The notes beneath the pieces are model-generated. The model ran no database searches. It worked only from the letters and a program-made list of their open reading frames with translations, and was not told the DNA's origin. Positions 6,509 through 15,041 of a stretch of DNA of 42,071 bases are shown here, in pieces (the stretch's first letter is position 1; each line of letters opens with the position of its first letter). Made by a program: the position numbers and the translations under genes. Source of the stretch: Candidatus Omnitrophota bacterium. GTDB lineage: Bacteria; Omnitrophota; Gorgyraeia; Gygaellales; Profunditerraquicolaceae. The DNA lies in the NCBI GenBank assembly GCA_028710685.1, contig JAQTTQ010000007.1, positions 1 through 42,071 on the forward strand. Direction: 5' to 3'.

Positions 6509-8905
6509 TTATACTACGATATTTACAAGCTTATCCGGTACAATAATGATCTTCTTCAAAGAGTTGCCTTGTAGCCAAGGCTTTAATTTCTCTTCGCCTA
6601 AAATCAACTCCTTTATTTTTTCCTCACTCATCCCCGCAGGTACCTCAATTTTAGAGCGCACCTTTCCGTTAACCTGAAGCACAATCTCTACGGTATCCTC
6701 AATAAGCATACCCGGATCATACTTTGGCCAAGAAGCCTTGAAAATGCTCTCCTGATTGCCCATAAGGCGGTAAAGCTCCTCTGAGAAATGTGGAATTATC
6801 GGGCTAAGCATAATAACTAATTTAGAGAAGACCTCTTTATCTGCGCCAAACTGGTAAATAGCGTTGGTAAATTCCATAAGGCTGGCTATAGCGGTATTGA
6901 ATTTAAACCCATTAAAATCATCACCCACCTTTTTTATAGTTTTATGCATAAGGCGCACCAACCGATCGTCTGCCTTCTCCTTAAGATTCTCCTGTATGCG
7001 CCATACCCGGTTTAGAAACCTATAAGCCCCTTCCAGCCCGCGGTCATCCCACTCTAATTCTGTTTCAGGGGGAGCGGCAAAAAGAATAAAAAGGCGCAAA
7101 GAATCTGCGCCGTATCTCTTAATCATAGAATCGGGATCAACGATATTGCCTCTGGACTTAGACATTACCTCGCCGTCTTTTAAAACCATCCCCTGGGTTA
7201 AAAGACGGTTAAAGGGCTCGGAGAAATCTATTAATTTTAAATCTTTAAAAAATTTAGTAAAAAAACGCGAGTAGAGCAGATGCAATATCGCATGCTCAAT
7301 TCCGCCGATATACTGATCAACGGGCATCCAGTAAGATACCTCTTTCCTGTCAAAGGGCGCCTCTTTGAATTGAGGAGAACAAAATCTTAAAAAATACCAG
7401 GAAGAATCAAAAAAAGTTGCCATAGTATCCGTCTCTCTCCTGGCCTTCATCCCGCACTTAGGGCACTTAGCCTCTACAAATTTCTTTACCTTTGCCAACG
7501 GGCTTCCCCCTTCTCCGGTAAAAGGCGCATCCTTAGGAAGCTCAACAGGCAAATCTTGATACGGCACAGGGACAGCGCCGCATTTATCGCAATATATAAC
7601 CGGAATGGGACTTCCCCAATAACGCTGGCGCGAAATCAGCCAATCACGTAAACGCCAGTTAGTCTTAATGCGGCCAAACCCCTCTGCCTCCATCCACTTT
7701 GATATACTATCTTTTGCCTCTAGATTTGAAGTGCCGTTAAATTTACCGGAATTAACCTGTAAACCATCACCCTCAAAAGCTTCTTCCATAGTTGCCTCAT
7801 CCAGGCTGCGATCAAAAGGCTTAATAACTACACGCATAGGCAAGCCGTGTTCTTTAGCAAAAATAAAGTCGCGCTGATCATGGGTAGGAACAGCCATGAT
7901 TGCCCCGGTTCCATATTCCATCAGGACATAATCCGCAATCCAGATAGGGATTACCTCATTATTTACCGGATTGAGAGCATAGCTTCCGGTAAAAATACCC
8001 TCTTTCTTTACATCCGAAGAGGCACGGACAATTTTACTCTTTTTGGAAACTTTATCGATAAAATCCAGGGCTTCTTTTTCATGTGGTTTCCCGCGGATAA
8101 AATCTTTTGCCGCCGGATGTTCGCAAGCCAAAACGATATAAGTTGCCCCGAATATAGTATCCGGGCGCGTTGTAAAAACTGGTATAACCGTATCAGAATC
8201 CTTAAGTTTAAAATAAATCTCCACTCCCTGGCTCTTGCCTATCCAGTTCTCCTGCATGCTTAAAACCCGCCCTGGCCAGTTCTTCAGTAATTTTAAATCT
8301 TCCAGGAGCCTCTCTTTATATTCCGTAATCTTTAAATACCACTGCTCTAAGTCTTTTTGCTCTACCTTGGCATGGCACCTCCAGCAACCTCCATCAATTA
8401 CCTCTTCATTAGCCAAAGTTGTTGAGCATTCCGGGCACCAGTTTACGGCCGATGCCTTTCTATAGGCTAACCCGCGCTCAAGCATCTTTAAGAATATCCA
8501 CTGGTTCCACTTATAATAGCTGCTGTCACAGGTAGAAAGTTCCCTGCCCCAGTCATAAGAAAAACCCATTTTCTTTAATTCTACTTCCATATCCTTGATG
8601 CACTTATGGGTCCAGGTATCCGGCTTAGTCTTATTTTTAATCGCCGCATTCTCCGCAGGCTGACCAAAAGCATCAAAACCCATCGGATGTAAAACATCAT
8701 ATCCCTGCAGCATCTTAAGGCGCGCGGCCACATCTCCGATGGTATAATTACGCACATGGCCCATATGTATTTTCCCTGAAGGATACGGGAACATCTCCAA
8801 AAGATAGTATTTTTTATTATTTGAATACGGAGAGGCCTTTAAAAGCCTCTTTTTATCCCAATATCCCTGCCACTTCTCTTCAATTTTCTTAAAGTCGTAG
8901 AACAT
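6509..8905 (-). CDS. leuS: Leucyl-tRNA synthetase
   Basis: 798 residues, class Ia synthetase that charges tRNA-Leu. The HIGH-type motif is PYPSGKIHMGHVRN (HMGH at 47-50) and the KMSKS-type motif is VMSKSRGN. A Cys-rich insertion CPECSTTLANEEV...CWRC and a second CPKC are typical zinc-binding modules, and the CP1 editing domain has TTRPDTIFGATY and the GTGAIMAVPTHDQRD block. Length is slightly short of the usual 805-870. It starts 2 bases after nfo ends and probably shares the nfo promoter. LeuS, lptE and holA are neighbours in E. coli too, here separated by the com genes. Confidence 0.97.
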   Translation of the reverse strand: MFYDFKKIEEKWQGYWDKKRLLKASPYSNNKKYYLLEMFPYPSGKIHMGHVRNYTIGDVAARLKMLQGYDVLHPMGFDAFGQPAENAAIKNKTKPDTWTHKCIKDMEVELKKMGFSYDWGRELSTCDSSYYKWNQWIFLKMLERGLAYRKASAVNWCPECSTTLANEEVIDGGCWRCHAKVEQKDLEQWYLKITEYKERLLEDLKLLKNWPGRVLSMQENWIGKSQGVEIYFKLKDSDTVIPVFTTRPDTIFGATYIVLACEHPAAKDFIRGKPHEKEALDFIDKVSKKSKIVRASSDVKKEGIFTGSYALNPVNNEVIPIWIADYVLMEYGTGAIMAVPTHDQRDFIFAKEHGLPMRVVIKPFDRSLDEATMEEAFEGDGLQVNSGKFNGTSNLEAKDSISKWMEAEGFGRIKTNWRLRDWLISRQRYWGSPIPVIYCDKCGAVPVPYQDLPVELPKDAPFTGEGGSPLAKVKKFVEAKCPKCGMKARRETDTMATFFDSSWYFLRFCSPQFKEAPFDRKEVSYWMPVDQYIGGIEHAILHLLYSRFFTKFFKDLKLIDFSEPFNRLLTQGMVLKDGEVMSKSRGNIVDPDSMIKRYGADSLRLFILFAAPPETELEWDDRGLEGAYRFLNRVWRIQENLKEKADDRLVRLMHKTIKKVGDDFNGFKFNTAIASLMEFTNAIYQFGADKEVFSKLVIMLSPIIPHFSEELYRLMGNQESIFKASWPKYDPGMLIEDTVEIVLQVNGKVRSKIEVPAGMSEEKIKELILGEEKLKPWLQGNSLKKIIIVPDKLVNIVV

Positions 8906-8907
8906 AA

Positions 8908-9756
8908 TTATCCTGCCTTAGCTAATTTCCTCACCAGTTTTAAATTCATTTCATCGCTTAAAGGGCTATCCTTAGGAGTCTCTAAAATCATTGGTATTTT
9001 CTTAAGCTTAGGGTGGTTAATAATCCTCTTCATCCCCTCTAAGCCTATGCTCCCCTTGCCGATATGATCATGCCGGTCATGATGCGAGGCTAAATCCCCG
9101 TGGGCATCGTTTAAATGAATAAGTTTAATTAATCCTATGCCCACCAACCCCTCAATTTCATTAAGCATAGATGATAAACCTTCCCTGGTACTTAAATCAT
9201 AGCCTGCCAGGTATGCGTGCGCAGTATCCAGGCATAGGCCTAGGCGTAATTTATCCTTTATGCCGGAGATGATTTTCTTCTGATGCTCAAATTTATAGCC
9301 TAACCATGACCCGCTTCCCGAGGTATTTTCAAGGAGTATCCCTACCTTAAGCCCTTTAGTTTCATCCAGTATCTTATTCAAGGCATTAATAAGCCTGGCG
9401 ATCCCCGCTTCCTCAGAGGTATCCTTATGGCTTCCCATATGGGTTACGATATAATCCGCCTCCAGCCTTGAGGCCTCTTGGATATCTTCAATATAAGACT
9501 GGATTGAACCTTTATAAAGCCTGGCATCTGGAGAAGCAAGATTAATTAAGTAGGATATATGGATAAAAACCGGATTTATCTTAAGCTTATTACGCCGGAC
9601 TTTAAATTCCTCGATATCTTTACTGTCTAGAGGCTTGCCCTTCCACTGTTGGGGATTTCGGGCAAAAATTTGCATGGTTTGACAGCCTAGGGCATGCGCG
9701 CGGTTAAGCGATTCGTAAATTTTACCTGCCCCGGATACATGGATGCCTATGGTCAT
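8908..9756 (-). CDS. nfo: Endonuclease IV (AP endonuclease)
   Basis: 282 residues, TIM-barrel enzyme that cuts DNA 5' of abasic sites in base excision repair. It shows MTIGIHVSGAGKIYESLNRA at the start, QIFARNPQQWKG, and the trinuclear zinc ligands in VTHMGSH, LLENTSGSGS, CLDTAHAYLAGYD, HLNDAHGDL with HHDRHDHIGKG, and ILETP. Length is typical. It is the first gene of an nfo-leuS pair driven by a consensus promoter whose -10 box lies 9 bases from the ATG; the GGAGGGG in this region lies between -35 and -10, upstream of the predicted transcript. Confidence 0.96.
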   Translation of the reverse strand: MTIGIHVSGAGKIYESLNRAHALGCQTMQIFARNPQQWKGKPLDSKDIEEFKVRRNKLKINPVFIHISYLINLASPDARLYKGSIQSYIEDIQEASRLEADYIVTHMGSHKDTSEEAGIARLINALNKILDETKGLKVGILLENTSGSGSWLGYKFEHQKKIISGIKDKLRLGLCLDTAHAYLAGYDLSTREGLSSMLNEIEGLVGIGLIKLIHLNDAHGDLASHHDRHDHIGKGSIGLEGMKRIINHPKLKKIPMILETPKDSPLSDEMNLKLVRKLAKAG

Positions 9757-9770
9757 AATTTATAAATTAT
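9755..9770. promoter_or_regulatory. Perfect 16-bp palindrome over the nfo -10 box and start codon
   Basis: ATAATTTATAAATTAT is exactly self-complementary and covers five of six -10 bases, the predicted start site and the first two bases of the nfo start codon (minus strand). It could be a repressor site or just AT-rich chance. Confidence 0.4.
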
Positions 9771-9794
9771 ACCCCTCCTTCTAAATAGCGTCAA
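9766..9794 (-). promoter_or_regulatory. Predicted promoter of nfo-leuS, near-leaderless
   Basis: On the minus strand TTGACG (9794-9789), a 17-base spacer and a perfect TATAAT (9771-9766). The predicted start near 9759 leaves about 3 bases before the ATG at 9756. It is arranged back-to-back with the tRNA promoter, the two -35 boxes being 8 bases apart. Confidence 0.78.
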
Positions 9795-9802
9795 GGTTAT
9801 AG

Positions 9803-9831
9803 TTGACAATGCCCTGGGGCAATGTTATATT
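9803..9831 (+). promoter_or_regulatory. Predicted promoter of the tRNA-Ala/tRNA-Leu transcript
   Basis: TTGACA (9803-9808), 17 bases, TATATT (9826-9831), with a predicted start near 9838, some 20 bases before tRNA-Ala. This is a strong sigma70-like promoter, as expected for stable RNA. Confidence 0.8.
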
Positions 9832-9858
9832 TATAACCGCTAATCTTATAGATTTTAT

Positions 9859-9934
9859 GGGGCTGTAGCTCAGCTGGGAGAGCACTTGCATGGCATGCAA
9901 GGGGTCAGGGGTTCGATCCCCCTCAGCTCCACCA
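9859..9934 (+). tRNA. tRNA-Ala (anticodon GGC)
   Basis: Full cloverleaf: acceptor GGGGCTG pairs with CAGCTCC (one G-T pair), D arm AGCTCAGCTGGGAGAGCA, anticodon stem CTTGC/GCAAG with loop ATGGCAT (anticodon GGC at 9892-9894), and T arm AGGGGTTCGATCCCCCT. The 3' CCA is encoded (9932-9934). It reads GCC and GCU codons. Confidence 0.95.
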
Positions 9935-9951
9935 TTCTCCGTATATCTCTT

Positions 9952-10034
9952 GCCGAAGTGGCGAAATGGCATACGCGGCAGCCTCAAAAGCTGTTGAGCG
10001 CAAGCTCATGTGGGTTCAACTCCCTCCTTCGGCA
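9952..10034 (+). tRNA. tRNA-Leu (anticodon CAA)
   Basis: Class II tRNA with acceptor GCCGAAG/CTTCGGC, anticodon stem GCAGC/GCTGT with loop CTCAAAA (anticodon CAA at 9985-9987, reads UUG) and a long variable arm TGAGC-GCAA-GCTCA. The 3' end is followed by CTA instead of CCA, so CCA must be added after processing. The T stem (GTGGG/CCCTC) has a U-U mismatch at pair 50:64. It starts 17 bases after tRNA-Ala. Confidence 0.92.
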
Positions 10035-10057
10035 CTATTTTTGTCGCCTCTTTTAAT

Positions 10058-11887
10058 ATGCAGAAAAAGGTAATCTTACTAGTTTTCTTTCTATGCTTAG
10101 CCCCGCAACTCTCCTTTGGCGAAAACGGCATCCTTGATAAACTTACCATAGAAGCAGCAAGAATAAATACGCCCGCCCAAAACCGTTCCATTATCCATAA
10201 TACAGTTTCAGGCCCAAGCCTGTATTCCTCCGATGTTTTCAATAGCTCAGCCAAAAAATATATAACCAAATTTAAAGACTCCCCGGTATATTTAGTAGAC
10301 GCTGTTATAGACGAAGTACTCTACCGTATTAAAATTAAAGAATTGGTCATCTACACCAATACCCAGCCAGAGCCTACAAGCTTTCTATATTTACGTATCT
10401 ACCCCAACAGCCCGATGTTTATAATGCGCAAGGATAACGTCCGATTCAATAAAGTCGAAATAAACGGCATTACTGCAAACTATGAACTTTTAGGTACCCT
10501 GCTAGAAATAGAGCTCCCGCAACCCTTAAGACAGAATGAAAGTATCAATCTTTATATGGAATTCTCCGAACTGCTGCAAGAGATAATCCCACCTTCAGAC
10601 AATCTATTCAGCTCGCTTGATCCTACTTCCAGTAGCGTTGGCGGATTTGTTGATTACGGCGTATTTGGCTATTACAAAGAGATAATAAGTCTGGGGCACT
10701 GGTTCCCTATGCTAACCCCTTATAGAAACGGAGAGTGGTCGCGTACGCCTCCTGCGCGAAACGGAGATATCCAAAACTTTGAGGAAGGAATTTTTAAAAT
10801 AAATTTTACAGCAGATAATGATACTGTAATAGCCAGCGCAGGGGTAAAAATCGGTGAAAAGGCCTCCGGGGTAGAAGGAAAGAAGACATCGGCTTATATC
10901 GGTATCGGTATGCGTGAATGCGCCTTTCAGCTAAGCAAACATTTCCAGGTCCTTAAAGAAAAAGTGGGAGAGACTATTATTGAATCTTATTTCTTAAAGG
11001 GCCACAGCGATTTCGGTAAAAATATCCTCTCTTACACTGCTAAGGCCCTAAAGCTCTATGGAGACTTACTCGGTGAATACCCCTTCTCTGAGCTTAAGGT
11101 AGTTGAGACCTACCTTACAGGAGGAGCAGGAGGGATGGAATTCCCTGCTTTTATTACTATATCCTCTTATTACAACAACCCTAAAATTAACTTGGGGCCT
11201 ATGGCGCTTCTGTTTGGCAATAAAAATAAAGAACTGGAGGAGAGCTTACGCCCCATGCTACAAAACACCCTCGAGTTTATTGTAGCGCATGAAGTTGGGC
11301 ATCAATGGTGGAATACGGTAGTGGGAAGCGACTCTATTAATAGCGCCTGGGTTGACGAATCACTAACTAATTATTTTTCTTTGGTTTATTTTGACAAGAT
11401 ATACGGGAGGGCGAAATTTGAAGAACAAAAACTTTATAATCTGAGGCTGCCTATCCTTCTAGCGAAATTTGCGGGGACATCCGATAAAGGAGTTAACCGG
11501 CCTTCCTCAGAATTCACCGATACCATGCAATACGCCGTGATAGTCTATTCTAAAGGAGCTTATTTTTATGACGAGTTGAGCCAACTCTTAGGAGAAGCTA
11601 ATTTCTTAAAAACAGCCCGGGCTTACTATAACACGTATAAGTTCTCCTTAGCTCCGGAAGAAGGCTTTATTAATGTAGCAAAGAAAGAGCATCCTAAGTT
11701 TAAAAACAAGATCGATGCCCTATACCGACGCTGGATAATAGAAGAACACATGTATGAAGATATTAAAGGCAATTTTATCGAAGAAATCGCCAGAATGGCA
11801 GGAGTAGAGATTCCTAAAGTAATCGACTTTGATAAGGGCCTATTTAATTCTTTTAAAGATATAATGCGCTTTGGCGGTAAAAAATAA
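10058..11887 (+). CDS. Secreted M1-family zinc metallopeptidase
   Basis: 609 residues from the ATG at 10058. An N-terminal signal peptide (MQKKVILLVFFLCLAPQLSF) precedes an M1 aminopeptidase-like fold. The exopeptidase signature GGAGGMEFPA and the gluzincin site HEVGH (411-415) with the third ligand Glu434 after 18 residues (WVDESLTNYF) are intact, and a later Tyr (YSKGAYFYDE) is the usual transition-state Tyr. It is likely periplasmic or surface exposed. An in-frame start at 10010 would lie inside tRNA-Leu and would bury the signal peptide, so it was rejected. There is no Shine-Dalgarno sequence before 10058 and only 23 bases separate it from the tRNA, so it is probably co-transcribed with the tRNAs. 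Confidence 0.88.
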   Translation: MQKKVILLVFFLCLAPQLSFGENGILDKLTIEAARINTPAQNRSIIHNTVSGPSLYSSDVFNSSAKKYITKFKDSPVYLVDAVIDEVLYRIKIKELVIYTNTQPEPTSFLYLRIYPNSPMFIMRKDNVRFNKVEINGITANYELLGTLLEIELPQPLRQNESINLYMEFSELLQEIIPPSDNLFSSLDPTSSSVGGFVDYGVFGYYKEIISLGHWFPMLTPYRNGEWSRTPPARNGDIQNFEEGIFKINFTADNDTVIASAGVKIGEKASGVEGKKTSAYIGIGMRECAFQLSKHFQVLKEKVGETIIESYFLKGHSDFGKNILSYTAKALKLYGDLLGEYPFSELKVVETYLTGGAGGMEFPAFITISSYYNNPKINLGPMALLFGNKNKELEESLRPMLQNTLEFIVAHEVGHQWWNTVVGSDSINSAWVDESLTNYFSLVYFDKIYGRAKFEEQKLYNLRLPILLAKFAGTSDKGVNRPSSEFTDTMQYAVIVYSKGAYFYDELSQLLGEANFLKTARAYYNTYKFSLAPEEGFINVAKKEHPKFKNKIDALYRRWIIEEHMYEDIKGNFIEEIARMAGVEIPKVIDFDKGLFNSFKDIMRFGGKK

Positions 11888-11889
11888 GA

Positions 11890-12510
11890 TTATTCGGATT
11901 TTAGATATGGGATGATAGCGCGGTATATGCGCTGGGCAATAATCTTATACCCCTCTTGGTTAGGGTGCATAAAATCGCTCTTCATGGCAGGATTGGTAAT
12001 TATGCCGCTTAATACTGCCGGGACAAAAATTGAACCTGTCTCTTTAGCCAGCCTGGAAAACTTCATCCGGTAATCCCGCAGGAAGAACCCCGCGCTTACA
12101 TCAACAATAACCGTAATTGCTCCCTGGCCTTGGGCCTTAAGGATCATTGACCTGACATTATCTATAGTAGACTCCTGCGGTATGTCCTTTAAGAAATCAT
12201 TTCCGCAAAACTCGATTAAAACCAAAAAAGGCTTTCTAGCTAATACATCTTTTTCTATGCGCTTAAAAGCGCTGATAGATGTGTCTCCGTCTACCCCGGC
12301 ATTTATTACCGGCATTTTTACCATTTTAGAAAGAATTGAGGGATAGTCTTCCCCGGGCTTAACCCCGTAGCCAAAAGTAATACTATCCCCGAAACAAATA
12401 ATATTCTCTCCAGAAGAACCTGTATTCTGAACCTCTCTTTTATCGCAGGCAGATATGGTAATAGCACAAAAACATAGCAACACTATTAAGAGTATCTTAA
12501 TTTTTTGCAT
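11890..12510 (-). CDS. SGNH/GDSL-family lipoprotein hydrolase
   Basis: 206 residues. A lipoprotein signal (basic start, hydrophobic core, I-S-A-C with Cys22) is followed by the SGNH blocks: FGDSITFG (block I, nucleophile Ser), VDGDTS (block II), EFCGNDF (block III, Asn) and DFMHPNQEGY (block V, Asp/His). This resembles TesA-like arylesterase/lysophospholipase enzymes anchored to a membrane in the envelope; the substrate is unknown. It overlaps rlmN by 14 bases and is the last gene of the long minus-strand directon, ending 2 bases from the convergent M1 peptidase stop. Confidence 0.87.
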   Translation of the reverse strand: MQKIKILLIVLLCFCAITISACDKREVQNTGSSGENIICFGDSITFGYGVKPGEDYPSILSKMVKMPVINAGVDGDTSISAFKRIEKDVLARKPFLVLIEFCGNDFLKDIPQESTIDNVRSMILKAQGQGAITVIVDVSAGFFLRDYRMKFSRLAKETGSIFVPAVLSGIITNPAMKSDFMHPNQEGYKIIAQRIYRAIIPYLKSE

Positions 12511-13528
12511 AATTTAACCTCAGCTGTCCGCAGGCAGCATTTATATCCTCTCCCCGCTCTTTACGCAACGTTACATTAATTCTTGACTTAACAAGGTAAT
12601 CTTTAAAGATATCCACGCTATCCTTTGCAGCCGGTGCAAATCTTAATTCCGGGATATAATTTGAGGGGATCAAGTTTACCTTAGCCAGCTTAAAATCTTT
12701 TAGTAGCCTGAACAAATCTTCAGCATCTCTAAGCGAAGAATTCAGGCCCTTGATTAATATATACTCAAAGGTAACCTGGCGGCGGGTTTTAAGGCTGTAC
12801 TCTTTGCAGGTATAGATAAGCTCCCTAAGCGGATAAACCTTATTTACCGGCATAAGGGTTGACCTTAGTCCATCGGTAGCCGCATGCAGCGATACGGAAA
12901 GCTCCAATTGCAGCCCCTCTGAACTTAATCTCTCTATGCCGGGGATGATCCCGCTGGTTGAAATGGTAATCCTGCGCGCTCCGATATTTAGCCCTGCGCT
13001 TGAATTCATAATCCTGATTGCCTTAATTACATTATCGTAATTATCCATAGGCTCTCCCGTGCCCATAAAGACCAAGTGGGTAAGCCTGTTTTCTAAAGCA
13101 TTGTCTTTTAAATAAATCGCCTCTTCGAGGATCTCCCCCGTGGTTAAATCCCTCTTAAAACCGAGCATACCACTGGCGCAGAAACTACATCCATACTTAC
13201 AACCTACCTGGGAGGAAAGGCATCCCGTAACCCTGGACTTGGCAGGAATAACCACGGCCTCAATTGAATTATTGTCTTTTGATCCTAAAAGAATTTTTCT
13301 TGTACCATCCTGAGAATCCAAATGCTTCAGCAACCTGAAACCTAAAACATAAAACCTATCTGCAAGCTCTTTTCTCAACGACTGGGGGATATCGCTCATA
13401 TAATTGAAATCCCAGACCCCCCTTTTGTATAGCCACGAAAATACCTGGCGGGCATGATAAGGCTTAGCGCCTAAAGCTAAAAACTCCCCCTCCAGCTCCT
13501 TTAAGTCAAAATTCTTGATATCCCGCAT
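12497..13528 (-). CDS. rlmN: Dual-specificity RNA methyltransferase RlmN
   Basis: 343 residues, radical SAM enzyme that methylates C2 of A2503 in 23S rRNA and A37 of some tRNAs. The [4Fe-4S] cluster ligands are Cys110, Cys114 and Cys117 (GCKYGCSFCASG), the GTGEPMDNYDNV block binds SAM, and the C-terminal catalytic Cys sits in NAACGQL (about residue 333). The N-terminal helical domain has the GAKPYHARQVFSWLYKRGV pattern. Length is normal. Confidence 0.96.
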   Translation of the reverse strand: MRDIKNFDLKELEGEFLALGAKPYHARQVFSWLYKRGVWDFNYMSDIPQSLRKELADRFYVLGFRLLKHLDSQDGTRKILLGSKDNNSIEAVVIPAKSRVTGCLSSQVGCKYGCSFCASGMLGFKRDLTTGEILEEAIYLKDNALENRLTHLVFMGTGEPMDNYDNVIKAIRIMNSSAGLNIGARRITISTSGIIPGIERLSSEGLQLELSVSLHAATDGLRSTLMPVNKVYPLRELIYTCKEYSLKTRRQVTFEYILIKGLNSSLRDAEDLFRLLKDFKLAKVNLIPSNYIPELRFAPAAKDSVDIFKDYLVKSRINVTLRKERGEDINAACGQLRLNYAKN

Positions 13529-13533
13529 ATTAA

Positions 13534-15039
13534 TTATTGAGAACGAAGCTGTTCTTTATCAACCTTACCAGTGCGGTTTTTAGGAAGTACGGCTTTAAAT
13601 TCAAAATAATGAGGGATCTTGAAATGGGCAAGGTGTTTCCTTAGAAAATAACGCAGGTCTTCCTCAGAGACGGACTTTCCCTCTTTCACAACTACGAAGG
13701 CCTTGGGCACTTCGCCTCTTAATTTATCCTTAACCCCCACTACCGCTGCCTCCGATACAGACTCATTCTTCTGTATCGCCGCCTCGACCTCCGGCTCAAA
13801 AACAATTTCTCCCCCTACCTTAATCATCTCTTTCTTCCTGCCAACAATATAAAGATACCCCTGCGAATCAAATTTGCCCAAATCACCAGTATGGAACCAT
13901 CCCTGGCGCATACACTCGGAGGTAAGCTCAGCATCCCTATAATATCCGTCGGTAACAACCCATCCCTTAACTACTATTTCCCCTACCTGCCCCGCGCTTA
14001 ACTCCTGGTCGGCATCATCAAAGATTTTTATCTCTATCCACGGCGCAGGCCTGCCTACACTCTCAATCTTATCCGACCCCATAGGCAAGACTGCGGTAGG
14101 CGCGTTAGTCTCGGTCATCCCCCATCCGTTTAAAAGGTGAGCCTTGGGACAAAACTGGTGGAACCTGCGTAATGCATCGGGAGAACTCGAGGCACCGAAT
14201 GTCACAATCCAGCGCAAAGAGGTTAAATCAAATGTCTCAAACTCCTTTAGTTGCAATAAGGCATAGTACATGGAAGGAACTATCCAGAAAAAGTTGACCT
14301 TGTATTTAGCAATATTCTTTAAGAATTCAAGAGGTATAAAACGCTCCATTAAAACAAGCTTCAAGGAAAAACATATTGTATTTTGGATATAAATAAGCCC
14401 TCCCAGGTGAGAGAAAGGCAAGGCGCAAAGCGCGGTATCTTTATGGCTTAAATCTGAATTTACGAAAAACTCCATGGATTTAGGAGGGGCTAAAAGCTGG
14501 CTGTAACTTATCAATACCCCTTTGGGCTTTCCGGTCGTACCCGAGGTATAAAAAATTATCGCGTAATCTTTTTCCTGAGTATCAACATTAACGGCTACAT
14601 CGCTGCCTTTATCCAAACAATCGTTAAAGAATAAATAATCCTCCTGTCTATCTTGGCAAGTTATTACCGTCTTTAAGAAAGGAACCCTTGCCTTAAGCGC
14701 GGTTAAATCCAGCGTAGCCTTAGGCTTTATTATCAAAACCCTGGATTCAGAATGCATAAGGCATGAAGAGAGCTCCTCTGAGGTAAGCATAAAATCCAAA
14801 GGCACAGCTATTGCGCCTAGCGCCCATATTGCCAGGTAACTATAAATATACTCCGGCCAGTTAGGAAGGTACAAGGCTACCCTATCCCCCTTCTCTACCC
14901 CTATCTTCTTAAGGCTGTTTGCCAGCGTAAGGTATCTCTCCTGCAATTTCTTTAAAGTTATTTCTTCATCCCTGAAAATAACCGCAACCTTATCCGGATT
15001 AATATTTGCCTGATCCCTTAAAATATCCAGTATCTTCAT
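13534..15039 (-). CDS. Acyl-CoA/acyl-ACP synthetase (AMP-binding, ANL superfamily)
   Basis: 501 residues with all core ANL motifs: P-loop IIFYTSGTTGKPKGV, GWGMTETNAPT (A5), GWFHTGDLGKFDSQGYLYIVGR (A7/A8 hinge) and the C-terminal catalytic Lys in LPKNRTGKVDK. It activates a carboxylic acid as an adenylate and passes it to a thiol (CoA or phosphopantetheine); medium/long-chain or aryl acids are plausible but the substrate cannot be read from sequence. It lies 5 bases upstream of rlmN in the same directon as the polyketide genes, about 18 kb from the promoter, so a starter-unit or lipid-activation role is only a suggestion. Confidence 0.9.
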   Translation of the reverse strand: MKILDILRDQANINPDKVAVIFRDEEITLKKLQERYLTLANSLKKIGVEKGDRVALYLPNWPEYIYSYLAIWALGAIAVPLDFMLTSEELSSCLMHSESRVLIIKPKATLDLTALKARVPFLKTVITCQDRQEDYLFFNDCLDKGSDVAVNVDTQEKDYAIIFYTSGTTGKPKGVLISYSQLLAPPKSMEFFVNSDLSHKDTALCALPFSHLGGLIYIQNTICFSLKLVLMERFIPLEFLKNIAKYKVNFFWIVPSMYYALLQLKEFETFDLTSLRWIVTFGASSSPDALRRFHQFCPKAHLLNGWGMTETNAPTAVLPMGSDKIESVGRPAPWIEIKIFDDADQELSAGQVGEIVVKGWVVTDGYYRDAELTSECMRQGWFHTGDLGKFDSQGYLYIVGRKKEMIKVGGEIVFEPEVEAAIQKNESVSEAAVVGVKDKLRGEVPKAFVVVKEGKSVSEEDLRYFLRKHLAHFKIPHYFEFKAVLPKNRTGKVDKEQLRSQ

Positions 15040-15041
15040 AA

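Noticed and set aside
10010-10057. Upstream in-frame start for the M1 peptidase
   Set aside because: It falls inside tRNA-Leu and would place 16 residues before a clean signal peptide.
9781-10269. Minus-strand frames overlapping the two tRNAs and the peptidase start
   Set aside because: Their sequence is the complement of tRNA genes; typical false protein calls over tRNAs.
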